From positions 248,001 to 312,000 of the forward strand of contig NZ_JASNRA010000001.1 of NCBI RefSeq assembly GCF_030411955.1: DNA of 64,000 nt, read 5' to 3'. This document shows, in pieces, positions 55,507 through 63,960 of the stretch (position 1 is its first letter; each line of letters opens with the position of its first letter). Origin of the DNA: Massilia sp. YIM B02443. GTDB taxonomy: Bacteria; Pseudomonadota; Gammaproteobacteria; Burkholderiales; Burkholderiaceae_D. The notes beneath the pieces were generated by a model, which was given only the letters and a program-made list of their open reading frames with translations, was not told the origin of the DNA and made no database searches. The position numbers and the translations under genes were made by a program.

Positions 55507-56268
55507 ATGAAAACCCTGATCGCCACCCTGATCGCGTCCGCCGGCCTCGCCATCGTGCCTGCCCAGGCGCAAACCCAGACCCAGCCCCAGACCCAGGCGC
55601 AATCCCAGGACAAGGCTGCCACCGGCAGCGGCGGCCTGATCTCGCGCATCGACACCAGCGACCCGGTCAAGGCCGAAGCGGTGGCCAAATGCGAACAGAT
55701 GACCGGCAACGCGCGCACGTCCTGCCTGGTCGACCACAAGGGCAACGTCACCAGCGCCGGCGCCGCCGCCTCGGCGACCGGCGCCGCGATCGCCGAGAAC
55801 ACCCGCAATGCCGCCGCCAACGCCGCCGAGGGCACGCGTGAAGCGGCGCGCAGCGCCGCCGACAAAACGCGCGACATGGCCGCCAGCGTGGCCGAGAAGA
55901 CCGGCATGGCCGGCGCCGGCGAGCGCACCCGCGAAGCCGTGGCCACGGTGAAGGAAAAGACGGCGGCCGCGGTCGACCGCACCAAGGAGATGGCGTCGAA
56001 CGCCGTGCGCAAGACCGGCGACGCGGCCGACCGCGCCGGCGAGCGCACCGCGCGCGCCGCCTCGGACAGCGCGATCACCACCAAGGTCAAGGCCGGCCTG
56101 GTCGCCGAGCCCGACCTGAGCGGCATGGAGATCGCGGTCGACACCGAGCAAGGCGTGGTGATGCTGAGCGGCTTCGTCGAATCCAAAACCGAGGCCGACC
56201 GCGCGGTGCAGGTGGCCAAGAGCGTCGAAGGCGTGACGAGCGTGAAGAGCGCGATCAAGGTCAAGTAA
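55507..56268 (+). CDS. Secreted LEA-like repeat protein with C-terminal BON domain
   Basis: 253 residues from ATG 55507. Signal peptide MKTLIATLIASAGLAIVPAQA, then a Gln/Thr repeat, a segment with two cysteines (CEQMTGNARTSC near 65), and from about 95 to 170 an alanine-rich amphipathic stretch with recurring AA-x-T-R-(D/E) units like LEA proteins. Residues 175-253 are one BON domain (SDSAITTKVKAGLVAEPDL, VDTEQGVVMLSGFVESKTEADRA). BON domains bind lipid or peptidoglycan surfaces, and family members (OsmY-like) respond to osmotic stress. Confidence 0.85.
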   Translation: MKTLIATLIASAGLAIVPAQAQTQTQPQTQAQSQDKAATGSGGLISRIDTSDPVKAEAVAKCEQMTGNARTSCLVDHKGNVTSAGAAASATGAAIAENTRNAAANAAEGTREAARSAADKTRDMAASVAEKTGMAGAGERTREAVATVKEKTAAAVDRTKEMASNAVRKTGDAADRAGERTARAASDSAITTKVKAGLVAEPDLSGMEIAVDTEQGVVMLSGFVESKTEADRAVQVAKSVEGVTSVKSAIKVK

Positions 56269-56413
56269 GCCTGACGCAACGGCGGCCGGCATGCCTGGAG
56301 CATGTCGGCAGACCGGCGCATGCCCGTCACGCAATGTGGATGCGCCGCCACAATCCGCGTCTCTCACGGCCATCGACGGCCGGCTGCCGCCGTCGATGGC
56401 ACCGCCCCGGCGC

Positions 56414-56419
56414 TATAAT
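56414..56419 (+). promoter_or_regulatory. TATAAT box directly before the HDOD gene
   Basis: A perfect -10 hexamer ends 7 bases before the GTG at 56427; no good -35 is seen. The transcript may begin at or next to the start codon. Confidence 0.45.
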
Positions 56420-56426
56420 TACGCGC

Positions 56427-57266
56427 GTGAACAAACTCGAAGCCTTCGGATACATCGCGGCGCAGGCCGTGCGCGGTGAAATTACGTTTCCCACCAGCGT
56501 CAACGCCGTGCTGCGCCTGCAGCTCGCGCTCGACGATCCCGATTGCCACATCGACGAGGCGATCCGCCTCGTGCTGGCCGAACCGCAATTGGCCGCGCGC
56601 ACGGTCGCCGTGGCGAATACCGCAGCCTTCGGCGGCAGCGGCGGCGCCCCGGTGACCAATGTGCGCAGCGCCGTCGGCCGCATCGGCTACCGCCGCCTGC
56701 AGGCGCTGGTGGCCAGCCTGGTGGTGCGCCAGTTCGGCAACCGCATCGTCGACCCCGGCCTCAGGAGCAAGGCGGAACAGTTGTGGGAACACACCACCCA
56801 CGTGGCGGCGATCGCCCATTCGCTGGCGCGCCGCATCACCGGCATCGATCCCGACACCGCGCTGTTTGCCGGCATCGTGCACGAGGTCGGCGCCTTTTAT
56901 TTGCTGGCGCGCGCCGACGAATTCCCGGGCCTGCTGGACGACGATCCCGAGAACTGGGGCGCATTGTGCGAGGACGTGGTCAGCGTCGAAGTCATGAAGA
57001 AACTGTCGATCCCGCCGCTGGTGGCCGAGGCCATCGGCGACATGCGCGGCGGCTGGCTGAATATGCCGCCCTCGACCCTGCTCGACACGCTGCTGCTGGC
57101 GAACCAGTATGCGCCGGTGCCGTCGCCGCTCGACGGCAAGCGCGCCCCGCCGCCGCCGCATGGCGAAAGCGCAGTCGACTTCGTGTTCGATGAGCAGACC
57201 CTGAGCGAGATGCTGGACGAAGCGGCCGAAACCGCGCGCGCGATGGGCGACGCGGTGCTGGTCTAG
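56427..57266 (+). CDS. HDOD-domain signalling protein
   Basis: 279 residues from GTG 56427. The HDOD core runs from about 15 to 215: ITFPTSVNAVLRLQLALDDPDCHIDEAIRLVLAEPQLAARTVAVANTAAFG, VRSAVGRIGYRRLQALVASLVV and LFAGIVHEVGAFYLLAR. HDOD proteins are HD-related but lack phosphodiesterase activity and act in signalling, often of motility or stress. There is no response-regulator or kinase domain fused. There is no Shine-Dalgarno sequence. A longer in-frame reading from 56334 has no support. Confidence 0.88.
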   Translation: MNKLEAFGYIAAQAVRGEITFPTSVNAVLRLQLALDDPDCHIDEAIRLVLAEPQLAARTVAVANTAAFGGSGGAPVTNVRSAVGRIGYRRLQALVASLVVRQFGNRIVDPGLRSKAEQLWEHTTHVAAIAHSLARRITGIDPDTALFAGIVHEVGAFYLLARADEFPGLLDDDPENWGALCEDVVSVEVMKKLSIPPLVAEAIGDMRGGWLNMPPSTLLDTLLLANQYAPVPSPLDGKRAPPPPHGESAVDFVFDEQTLSEMLDEAAETARAMGDAVLV

Positions 57267-57359
57267 AGGAAAATACCCAGAAAAGTCGCCACGTACCAAA
57301 CGGACACCGGCCGGATTGGTGTTACCCTTGAGCATTATCAATTTCTATATGGAATAGAA

Positions 57360-58283
57360 ATGATCAAGCCCGGTATCGTGCTGGCGGCACTCCTTGCAAC
57401 GACTGGCGCCCAGGCAGGTGTGATCGATCTTGGTTCCATGATGGGCGGCGCCAACGTCTACACGGCGGGCGACTTCAAGGCGCACTCGAGTGACGTGGAA
57501 GGTTCGATCGTTGCCGGCGGCAACGTCACGATCCAGAACTACGCCGTCAATCTCAACAACAAGAAAGCCTACGGCGACTACGCCGTGGTGGCCGGGGGCG
57601 ACCTCAAGCTGACGAGCGGGGCGATCAATAACGGCAAGACCTATGCCGGCGGCGCCACCTCGCTGCAGCAGGCAGCGCGGGTCGAGACCGGCGCGACCCA
57701 GCCGCTCGACTTCGCCGCCACCAGCCAGCAGTTCAGGGAGCTCGCCAACGGCCTGTCGGCGCTGAGCGCGACCGGTAGCGTGGAATCGCTGTGGAGCGGC
57801 GCCAAGGTGACAGGCAGCGGGAATGGCAGCCTGGATATCTTTAATGTCTCGGCCGATATGTTTCGCAACTCCAGCCACTGGATGCTGCACGGCCTGACGG
57901 CCGGCCAGACCCTGATCTTCAACGTCAGCGGCAGCCTCGGCACCTTCAACGATGGCGGCATCAGCTTCGAACCGCTGTCGGGCTACAACGTGCTGTTCAA
58001 CTTCTTCGAGGCGACCGAGGTCAACGTGCGCGGCGTGATCGGCACTGTGCTGGCGCCGAACGCCACCGTGAAGGCCGACTGGGGCGTCATCAACGGCAAC
58101 GTGATCGTCGATTCATGGAACTCGACAATCCAGGTCAATTCCAACCACTATTTCAAGCCGGTCGATATTCCCGGCTTTGGCCTCGAGCCGGACGATCCGG
58201 CCCAGGTGCCGGAACCGGGCACGCTGGCGCTGCTGGCGGCCGGCGCCTGCGCCGTGGCCGGCCTGCGCCGCCGGCGCGCCTGA
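57360..58283 (+). CDS. Choice-of-anchor A family PEP-CTERM protein
   Basis: 307 residues. Signal MIKPGIVLAALLATTGAQA, then the choice-of-anchor A domain (YTAGDFKAHSSDVEGSIVAGGNVTIQNYAVN near 33-64, then IGTVLAPNATVKADWGVINGNVIVDSW near 222-248). The C-terminus VPEPGTLALL, hydrophobic helix and RRRR tail is a textbook PEP-CTERM signal for exosortase. The protein would be placed in the envelope or biofilm matrix. It shares only the sorting signal with the PEP-CTERM protein at 546-1874. Confidence 0.93.
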   Translation: MIKPGIVLAALLATTGAQAGVIDLGSMMGGANVYTAGDFKAHSSDVEGSIVAGGNVTIQNYAVNLNNKKAYGDYAVVAGGDLKLTSGAINNGKTYAGGATSLQQAARVETGATQPLDFAATSQQFRELANGLSALSATGSVESLWSGAKVTGSGNGSLDIFNVSADMFRNSSHWMLHGLTAGQTLIFNVSGSLGTFNDGGISFEPLSGYNVLFNFFEATEVNVRGVIGTVLAPNATVKADWGVINGNVIVDSWNSTIQVNSNHYFKPVDIPGFGLEPDDPAQVPEPGTLALLAAGACAVAGLRRRRA

Positions 58284-58292
58284 TTTTCTACT

Positions 58293-58347
58293 GACTTTCG
58301 GCTGACCTTTGGCGGATGCTCGGCTGATGTTCGGCCGATGCTCGGCT
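58293..58347 (+). repeat. Five tandem 11-bp units between convergent genes
   Basis: Units at 58293, 58304, 58315, 58326 and 58337, of the type GATGCTCGGCT with one to four changes (GACTTTCGGCT, GACCTTTGGCG, GATGCTCGGCT, GATGTTCGGCC, GATGCTCGGCT). Confidence 0.85.
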
Positions 58348-58361
58348 GACTGAGCCCCGGC

Positions 58362-59528
58362 TCAGGCCAGGGCGCGCGCCTGCCCCCGGTGCCGTGCCAG
58401 CATCGCCAGCGCCAGCAGCACGCCGACGCCCGCCACTGCCGCCGCGACCCATTGCGGCGCGACGAAGGAATAGCCCAGCGTCAGCGGGATGCCACCCAGG
58501 AAGGCGCCCATCGCATTGCCGATATTAAAGCCCGACTGGCCCAGCGAGGAGCCGAGCATCTCGGCTTCGCGCGACTGCTCCATCAGCATCATCTGGATCG
58601 GCGGACCGAGCGCCAGCGCATTCGCGCCGGTGGCGAACGCCAGCACGATCATCGCCGCCTGCGACTGCGCGAACAGGCCATTACACAGCAGCAGCACTGT
58701 CATCGACACCAGCAGGATCAGCACCGCGGGCAGCGGGTGGAAGCGGTCGGCCAGGCGCCCGCCCAGTTGCACGCCGACCGTCATGCCGACCCCGACCACG
58801 GTCATGATCAGTGGAATGGTGGTCGATGCGAAGCCGGTGACGTCGGTGAGCAGCGGCGCGATGTAGCTGAACCAGGCGAAGAAGCCGCCGGTGCCGATCG
58901 AGACGATGCCCAGCGCCAGCCACAGGTCGGCCTTGCGGAAGATGCGCAGGTCTTGCAGGATGCCGGTGCGCTGGCGCGGCTCGATGAACGGCACCCACTT
59001 GTGCAGGCTCACCATCGTCAATAGCCCGATGGCGGCGACGATCAGGAACACCAGGCGCCAGTCGATGGTATGGCCGATCCAGGTGCCGAGCGGCACCCCG
59101 ACCACGTTGGCCAGCGTCAGCCCGGTGAACATCGAGGCCACCGCGGCCGCCACCTTGCCCGGATCGGCCAGGCGGGTGGCGACGATGGCGCCGACGCCGA
59201 AGAAGGCGCCGTGCGGCAGGCCGGCCAGGAAGCGTGAGGCCATCATGATTTCGAAGTTCGGTGCGAACGCCGACATCGCATTAAATACCGCAAACATCAG
59301 CATGAACCAGACCAGCACGCTGCGCGGCGGGCGGCCGGCCACCAGGCTGACCAGGGTCGGCGCGCCGACCACCACGCCGAGGGCGTAGGCGGTGATCAGG
59401 TAGCCGGCTTGCGGAATGGTGATGTGCAGGCCGCCGGCGATGTCGGGCAGGATGCCCATCATGACGAATTCGGTCATGCCGATGCCGAAGCCGCCAAGGG
59501 CGAGGGGTGCGAGGCTTTTCTTGATCAC
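58362..59528 (-). CDS. MFS transporter of the arabinose-efflux/DHA1 type (AraJ-like)
   Basis: 388 residues with 12 membrane segments, from a GTG at 59528. LGGFGIGMTEFVMMGILPDIAGGLHITIPQAGYLITAYALGVVVGAPTL is the AraJ/YdhP opening. FLAGLPHGAFFGVGAIVATRL near 95 is the DHA1 motif. The likely role is export of sugars or drugs; the substrate is unknown. It converges with the PEP-CTERM gene over the tandem repeat. Confidence 0.92.
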   Translation of the reverse strand: MIKKSLAPLALGGFGIGMTEFVMMGILPDIAGGLHITIPQAGYLITAYALGVVVGAPTLVSLVAGRPPRSVLVWFMLMFAVFNAMSAFAPNFEIMMASRFLAGLPHGAFFGVGAIVATRLADPGKVAAAVASMFTGLTLANVVGVPLGTWIGHTIDWRLVFLIVAAIGLLTMVSLHKWVPFIEPRQRTGILQDLRIFRKADLWLALGIVSIGTGGFFAWFSYIAPLLTDVTGFASTTIPLIMTVVGVGMTVGVQLGGRLADRFHPLPAVLILLVSMTVLLLCNGLFAQSQAAMIVLAFATGANALALGPPIQMMLMEQSREAEMLGSSLGQSGFNIGNAMGAFLGGIPLTLGYSFVAPQWVAAAVAGVGVLLALAMLARHRGQARALA

Positions 59529-59659
59529 TTGAATTTATGTAGAGAGGAAAGGGCCGGCCGACATGAGAAGCGGCCAGGACCGGGCACTATACCGGCTGGC
59601 GCCGCTGGCGTCCGCTTTCGTCTGGTGATGACGGGTATAGGAGGGTGGTATGGACGTCG

Positions 59660-60274
59660 TTACAGGGCGTCTGCGCCGCCGTCCGGATCCGCTTTGGGCC
59701 AGCCGATGCGGCCGTGTCCGGCGTCGTCGAGGCGCGCACGCAAGGCTGCCACCCCCTGCACCGGCAGGCTGAAGGTGAACAGCACGTCGTCGCCGTGCTT
59801 GACTGCGTCGAGGGTGGCGCCGCTGGCCTCGAGCTCGCGCCGCAGCATGCCTTCCATCGCATACGGCGCGGTGCAGCGCAATTGTTGCAATTTGACGATC
59901 GCCACTTTGTCGGCGCCGAGCAGGGCTTGCGCCACGCTATCGGTATAGGCACGCACCAAGCCGCCGGCGCCGAGCTTGACGCCGCCGAAGTAGCGCACCA
60001 CGGTGGCCAGCACCCCTTCCAGGTCCTGGTGGCGCAGCACGTCGAGCATCGGGCGGCCCGCGGTGCCGCTCGGCTCGCCATCGTCGACCGCCGCCGACTG
60101 GCCGCCGGCCAGCAGCGCCCAGCACACGTGGGCGGCGCCCGGATGCTCGGCGCGCAGCGCGGCCACGATCTTTTGCGCCCCGGCGCGGTCCGGCATCGGC
60201 TGCACGCAGGCGATGAAGCGGCTTTTCTTGATGATCAGTTCGTGGTGGACGGCGCTGGCGATCGTCTGGGGCAT
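59660..60274 (-). CDS. YigZ/IMPACT-family protein
   Basis: 204 residues from ATG 60274; a longer in-frame reading to 60376 would run into the tRNA gene. ELIIKKSRFIACVQPM at 12-27, DDGEPSGTAGRPMLDVLRHQDLEGVLATVVRYFGGVKLGAGGLVRAY at 64-110 is the IMPACT signature, and a ferredoxin-like C-terminal domain (DUF1949) follows. The role in bacteria is not settled; links to translation and peptide processing have been proposed. Confidence 0.94.
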   Translation of the reverse strand: MPQTIASAVHHELIIKKSRFIACVQPMPDRAGAQKIVAALRAEHPGAAHVCWALLAGGQSAAVDDGEPSGTAGRPMLDVLRHQDLEGVLATVVRYFGGVKLGAGGLVRAYTDSVAQALLGADKVAIVKLQQLRCTAPYAMEGMLRRELEASGATLDAVKHGDDVLFTFSLPVQGVAALRARLDDAGHGRIGWPKADPDGGADAL

Positions 60275-60297
60275 GAGATGCTGGAAAAGCAGAAATG

Positions 60298-60336
60298 AAA
60301 ACAACAACGCCAACCCGAAGGTTGGCGTTGTTGTTG
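60298..60336 (-). terminator. Terminator behind the first tRNA-Lys
   Basis: AACAACAACGCCAACC and its perfect complement flank a 4-base loop; T-rich sequence follows on the minus strand. Confidence 0.85.
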
Positions 60337-60342
60337 AATCTT

Positions 60343-60418
60343 TGGTAGGCCGTGCGGGATTCGAACCTGCGACCAACGGATTAAAAGTCCGCTGCTCTAC
60401 CAGCTGAGCTAACGACCC
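60343..60418 (-). tRNA. tRNA-Lys (anticodon UUU), copy 1
   Basis: 76 bases including encoded CCA. It has a GGGUCGU acceptor strand, D-arm GCUCAGCUGGUAGAGC, anticodon loop CUUUUAA (anticodon UUU) and T-arm GCAGGUUCGAAUCCCGC. The acceptor pairs with ACGGCCU including a G1-U72 wobble. It is identical to copy 2 at 61230. Confidence 0.97.
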
Positions 60419-60469
60419 GAAGAAGACAAGATTATAGCGGGACTTCGACGATTATCCAAGTGCTTCGGA

Positions 60470-61066
60470 TTACTTTTTCTTTTCGTCTATGTCGGCGCGG
60501 TACTCCTCGCCCTGTTCCTCGGCGTGCTGTTCGCCTTCTTCGCCGACGTCCTCGCCTTCGATGACCTTGTCCTCGGCCTGCACATCGTGCATCGCGTGCG
60601 GCTCGAGTTCCTCGGCGCTGACGTTGAGGCGCACGAACAGCCCCCAGGTTGCCAGCAGGGCGGCGGCGGCGACGCCGATCGACGCGGCGTGCGGCAGGTA
60701 TTCAGGGCTGCCATGGACGTACTGGAAGACGCCGATCAGGCATTCGACCGACAGCGACACCACGATGACGATCAGGAAGCGCGACAGGAAGCGGCGCACG
60801 CGCGTTGGCGAGCTGATGTTGGCTTCGCGCTGGATTTCTTCTTCCAGCACGGTCTGGCCGAGGCCCAGTGAGGCGACGGCAATGGTCAGCATGCCGATGC
60901 ATTCGAGGATGAGGTCGAAGCGATCGCGCGCCGCGGTGTCGGCGGATGGAAGCAGGGCAGACCATATTTCGATGCCTGCGAGGACGATCAGACCGACGCC
61001 GCAGGCAAAAAACAGGATGACGATGAAGACGTAACCGAGTTCAAACAGTTTTGTGATGGCTTTCAT
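60470..61066 (-). CDS. Four-helix membrane protein of unknown function with acidic tail
   Basis: 198 residues. Hydrophobic segments at about 10-34, 52-72, 95-115 and 128-147. After the last helix the tail (150-198) is strongly acidic with Glu/Asp runs and ends DEKKK. No family recognised. Location between two identical tRNA-Lys genes on the same strand, each with its own terminator, suggests the protein gene has its own promoter. It is likely an inner-membrane protein with a cytosolic tail. Confidence 0.72.
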   Translation of the reverse strand: MKAITKLFELGYVFIVILFFACGVGLIVLAGIEIWSALLPSADTAARDRFDLILECIGMLTIAVASLGLGQTVLEEEIQREANISSPTRVRRFLSRFLIVIVVSLSVECLIGVFQYVHGSPEYLPHAASIGVAAAALLATWGLFVRLNVSAEELEPHAMHDVQAEDKVIEGEDVGEEGEQHAEEQGEEYRADIDEKKK

Positions 61067-61175
61067 GGTGCACGATGTTTATAGAGTTACAAGACTCTAG
61101 CATTGAATGCGCAAGGGCTTGTGTTCGCGCGTGCACCAATCAGGCAAGCAGTCACTCGGGCAGTGGCATGCCGAA

Positions 61176-61210
61176 AACAAAAAAGGCGTCACGATTGCTC
61201 GTAACGCCTT
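61176..61210 (-). terminator. Terminator behind the second tRNA-Lys
   Basis: AAGGCGT(C)ACG / CGTAACGCCTT stem with one G-U pair, then a T-run on the minus strand. Confidence 0.82.
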
Positions 61211-61229
61211 CAATGCTGCAACAAATTCG

Positions 61230-61305
61230 TGGTAGGCCGTGCGGGATTCGAACCTGCGACCAACGGATTAAAAGTCCGCTGCTCTACCAGCTGAGCTAAC
61301 GACCC
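61230..61305 (-). tRNA. tRNA-Lys (anticodon UUU), copy 2
   Basis: 76 bases identical to 60343-60418, with encoded CCA. Confidence 0.97.
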
Positions 61306-61365
61306 GAAAGAGGCAGCATTATAGCCGGCGATTTTGATTTGCGCCAGAGGAACTTGCGCACATCC

Positions 61366-63159
61366 TCACGACAGCGCCGACGTCACCTTCAGCACCTCGT
61401 CTGCCGTGGTCACGCCCTCGACCACCTTCATCGCACCGGCGATGCGCAGCGGCTTCATGCCGTCCGCCACGCTCTGGCGCCGCAGCGCCTGGATATCGCC
61501 GGACGCGCGCAGCAGCCGCCCGAAGCCTTCGCTTACCGTCAGCAGTTCATAAATCCCGGTCCGTCCGCGATATCCGGTCTGCCGGCACTCGGGGCACCCC
61601 ACCGGCCGATATACCACCGACGGCTTGTCGATCTTCCACGCCCCGCCGATGCTCTGCCACACTTCGTCGCTCAATTCGCCGCCCGGCGCCTTGCACGCAG
61701 GGCAGAGCGTCCGTACCAGCCGCTGCGCCATCACGCCGATCAGCGTGGCTTCGAGCAGGTAATCCGGCACGCCCAGTTCGATCAGGCGCACCACGGCCGA
61801 CGGCGCGTCGTTGGTGTGCAGCGTCGAGAACACCAGATGCCCGGTCAGCGCCGCCTGGATCGCCATCTCGGCCGTTTCCAGGTCGCGGATCTCGCCTACC
61901 ATGATGATGTCGGGATCCTGCCGCATCAGCGAGCGCACGCCGTCGGCGAACGACAGCTCGATCCCCGGCTGCACCTGCATCTGGTTGAAGGACGCTTCGA
62001 CCATCTCGATCGGGTCTTCCACCGTGCACACGTTGACTTCGCTGGTGGCCAGCGCCTTGAGCGTGGTGTAGAGAGTCGTGGTCTTGCCCGAGCCGGTCGG
62101 CCCCGTAACCAGGATGATGCCGTGCGGCCGGGCGGTCAGCCCATCCCAGCGCTGCGCATCATCCGGCGGAAAGCCGAGCTCAGGCAAGGTCTTGACCACG
62201 ACTTCGGGATCGAAGATACGCATCACCAGCTTTTCGCCGAACGCGGTCGGCATGGTCGACAAGCGCAGCTCGACTTCCTGCCCGCCGCCGGTGCGGGTCT
62301 TGATGCGGCCATCCTGCGGGCGGCGCTTTTCGATCACGTCCATCCGTCCCAACAGCTTGATGCGCGCCGTCATCGCGATCATCACCACCGCCGGCACCTG
62401 GTACACCTGGTGCAGCACGCCGTCGATACGCAAGCGAATGACCGCGAATTCGCGCTTGGGTTCCAGGTGTATGTCGGAGGCGCGCTGCTCGAACGCATAG
62501 CTCCACAGCCAGTCGACGATGTTGACGATGTGCTGGTCGTTGGCGTCGAACTGTTTGTTCGACTTGCCCAGTTCGACCAGCTGCTCGAAGTTGTTGCGCA
62601 TCGCCACGTCCTGGCCGCTGTTGCGGTTGGCGTCGCGGATCGACTTGGCGAGCGCGAAGAATTGCGAGATGTACTGGGCGATGTCGAGCGGGTTGGCCAG
62701 CACCAGTTCGATGCGGCGGCGCGAGACCTTGGCGATCTCGGCTTCCCATTCGGTCAGGGCCGGATCGGCGGTGGCCACCACCAGCGTGGTGGCGTTCATC
62801 TCGATCGGCAGGATGTTGAAACGCGCAGCGTAGCCTGCCGACATCACGTCGGCCACCCGGGTGAAGTCGATCTTGAGCGGGTCGATGCGCATGAAGGGCA
62901 GGCCGACCTTGGCGGCGCACCATTCGGTCAGCACGTCCAGCGTCAGCAGCCGGTGCGGCGCCAGGTTCGATACCAGCTTGCATTGCGCCACCGCGGTGAG
63001 CGGATGCATGACGCCGGGCGCATTCTTGAGGATGCCCTGGGCCTGGGCAAAGTGCGCCTTGACGCTGTCCTTGGTGACGATCCCGTCGGCCAACAGCCAC
63101 GAGAAAATCGATTGCAGGTCGAGTTTGCGGAGACTGGCTGGCTTGTGCGGAGCGTTCAC
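61366..63159 (-). CDS. GspE/PulE/PilB-family secretion or pilus ATPase
   Basis: 597 residues from GTG 63159. An N-terminal T2SSE_N-like domain (30-190) precedes the motor domain: VTGPTGSGKTTTLYTTLKAL near 355 (Walker A), DPIEMVEASFNQMQVQPG (Asp box), LMRQDPDIIMVGEIRDLETAEMAIQAALTGHLVFSTLHTND (Walker B and His box). The tetracysteine zinc element is CPAC ... CPEC near 505 and 545. Such ATPases power type II secretion or type IV pili assembly. No other gsp or pil genes are adjacent, so the system is not defined. Confidence 0.94.
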   Translation of the reverse strand: MNAPHKPASLRKLDLQSIFSWLLADGIVTKDSVKAHFAQAQGILKNAPGVMHPLTAVAQCKLVSNLAPHRLLTLDVLTEWCAAKVGLPFMRIDPLKIDFTRVADVMSAGYAARFNILPIEMNATTLVVATADPALTEWEAEIAKVSRRRIELVLANPLDIAQYISQFFALAKSIRDANRNSGQDVAMRNNFEQLVELGKSNKQFDANDQHIVNIVDWLWSYAFEQRASDIHLEPKREFAVIRLRIDGVLHQVYQVPAVVMIAMTARIKLLGRMDVIEKRRPQDGRIKTRTGGGQEVELRLSTMPTAFGEKLVMRIFDPEVVVKTLPELGFPPDDAQRWDGLTARPHGIILVTGPTGSGKTTTLYTTLKALATSEVNVCTVEDPIEMVEASFNQMQVQPGIELSFADGVRSLMRQDPDIIMVGEIRDLETAEMAIQAALTGHLVFSTLHTNDAPSAVVRLIELGVPDYLLEATLIGVMAQRLVRTLCPACKAPGGELSDEVWQSIGGAWKIDKPSVVYRPVGCPECRQTGYRGRTGIYELLTVSEGFGRLLRASGDIQALRRQSVADGMKPLRIAGAMKVVEGVTTADEVLKVTSALS

Positions 63160-63177
63160 GGTGGCCTTATGGATGGG

Positions 63178-63960
63178 TCAATCTGTGGAGAGCAATCCCT
63201 TGACCCACGACTTGGCCGGCAGCTTGGTCTGCGCCACGATCTCGGCGGCACGTGCGGCCAATTGTTCCTTGTCGATCGTAGGGCGGGTCTTGAAGCACAG
63301 CGCCACCACATTGCCATCATGCACCTCGGGCAGGCACATCACGTGGCCGAAGGCGAATTTCATGGCCTTCAGGTTCTTGGCAAAGCTCGGGTGGTCGCCG
63401 AACAGGTTGACGGTCATGATGCCGTGCTCGTTCAGGCAGTTGGCGCACGCCTGATAGAACTCGGGTGTGTCGAGCACCGGGCCGCGCGCGGTGGCGTCGT
63501 ACAGGTCGCATTGCAGCACGTCGAAGGCGCCGTGGTTATCCGGATCCTCGACGAAGTCGAGCGCATCCATCTCGAGCACCTGCAGGCGCTCGTCCTGCGG
63601 CGGCAGCTTGAACATCGAATTGCAGATCGCAATCACCGATTCGTTGAGCTCGACCGCGGTAACCGTGGCTTCAGGGAACTGGCGATAGCAGAACTTGGTC
63701 AGCGCCGCCGTGCCCAGGCCGAGTTGCGCGATGGCGCGCGGGGCGTCGATGAACAGCATCCAAGCCATCATCTGCTGCGCGTATTCCAGCTCGGGCCAGT
63801 CGGGCTTGCGGATGCGCATGGCGCCTTGCACCCACTCGGTGCCGAAGTGGAGGTAGCGCACGCCATCCTGTTCGGACAGCGTCACGGGGGCGAATTTGGG
63901 TTTGCGGGCGGGACGGCGCGACGATTCGGCCAGTTCGATGGATTTGCGTTTGATGAGCAT
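63178..63960 (-). CDS. Spermidine-synthase-like methyltransferase-fold protein
   Basis: 260 residues. LHFGTEWVQGAMRIRKPDWPELEYAQQMMAWMLF near 37-70 and QLGLGTAALTKFCYRQFPEATVTAVELNESVIAIC around 80-113 are the polyamine-synthase (SpeE-like) Rossmann site, with DALDFVEDP near 132 and DLYDA near 152. The GG(G)DG hallmark of true spermidine synthases is reduced to LGLGTA, so polyamine synthesis is not assured. It is 18 bases upstream of the GspE-like gene on the same strand. Confidence 0.86.
   Translation of the reverse strand: MLIKRKSIELAESSRRPARKPKFAPVTLSEQDGVRYLHFGTEWVQGAMRIRKPDWPELEYAQQMMAWMLFIDAPRAIAQLGLGTAALTKFCYRQFPEATVTAVELNESVIAICNSMFKLPPQDERLQVLEMDALDFVEDPDNHGAFDVLQCDLYDATARGPVLDTPEFYQACANCLNEHGIMTVNLFGDHPSFAKNLKAMKFAFGHVMCLPEVHDGNVVALCFKTRPTIDKEQLAARAAEIVAQTKLPAKSWVKGLLSTD

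Noticed and set aside
60343..61305. Genomic island or prophage using the tRNA-Lys genes as attachment sites
   Set aside because: Only one 0.6-kb gene lies between them, with no integrase. Both tRNAs are full-length with their own terminators, unlike an att duplication.
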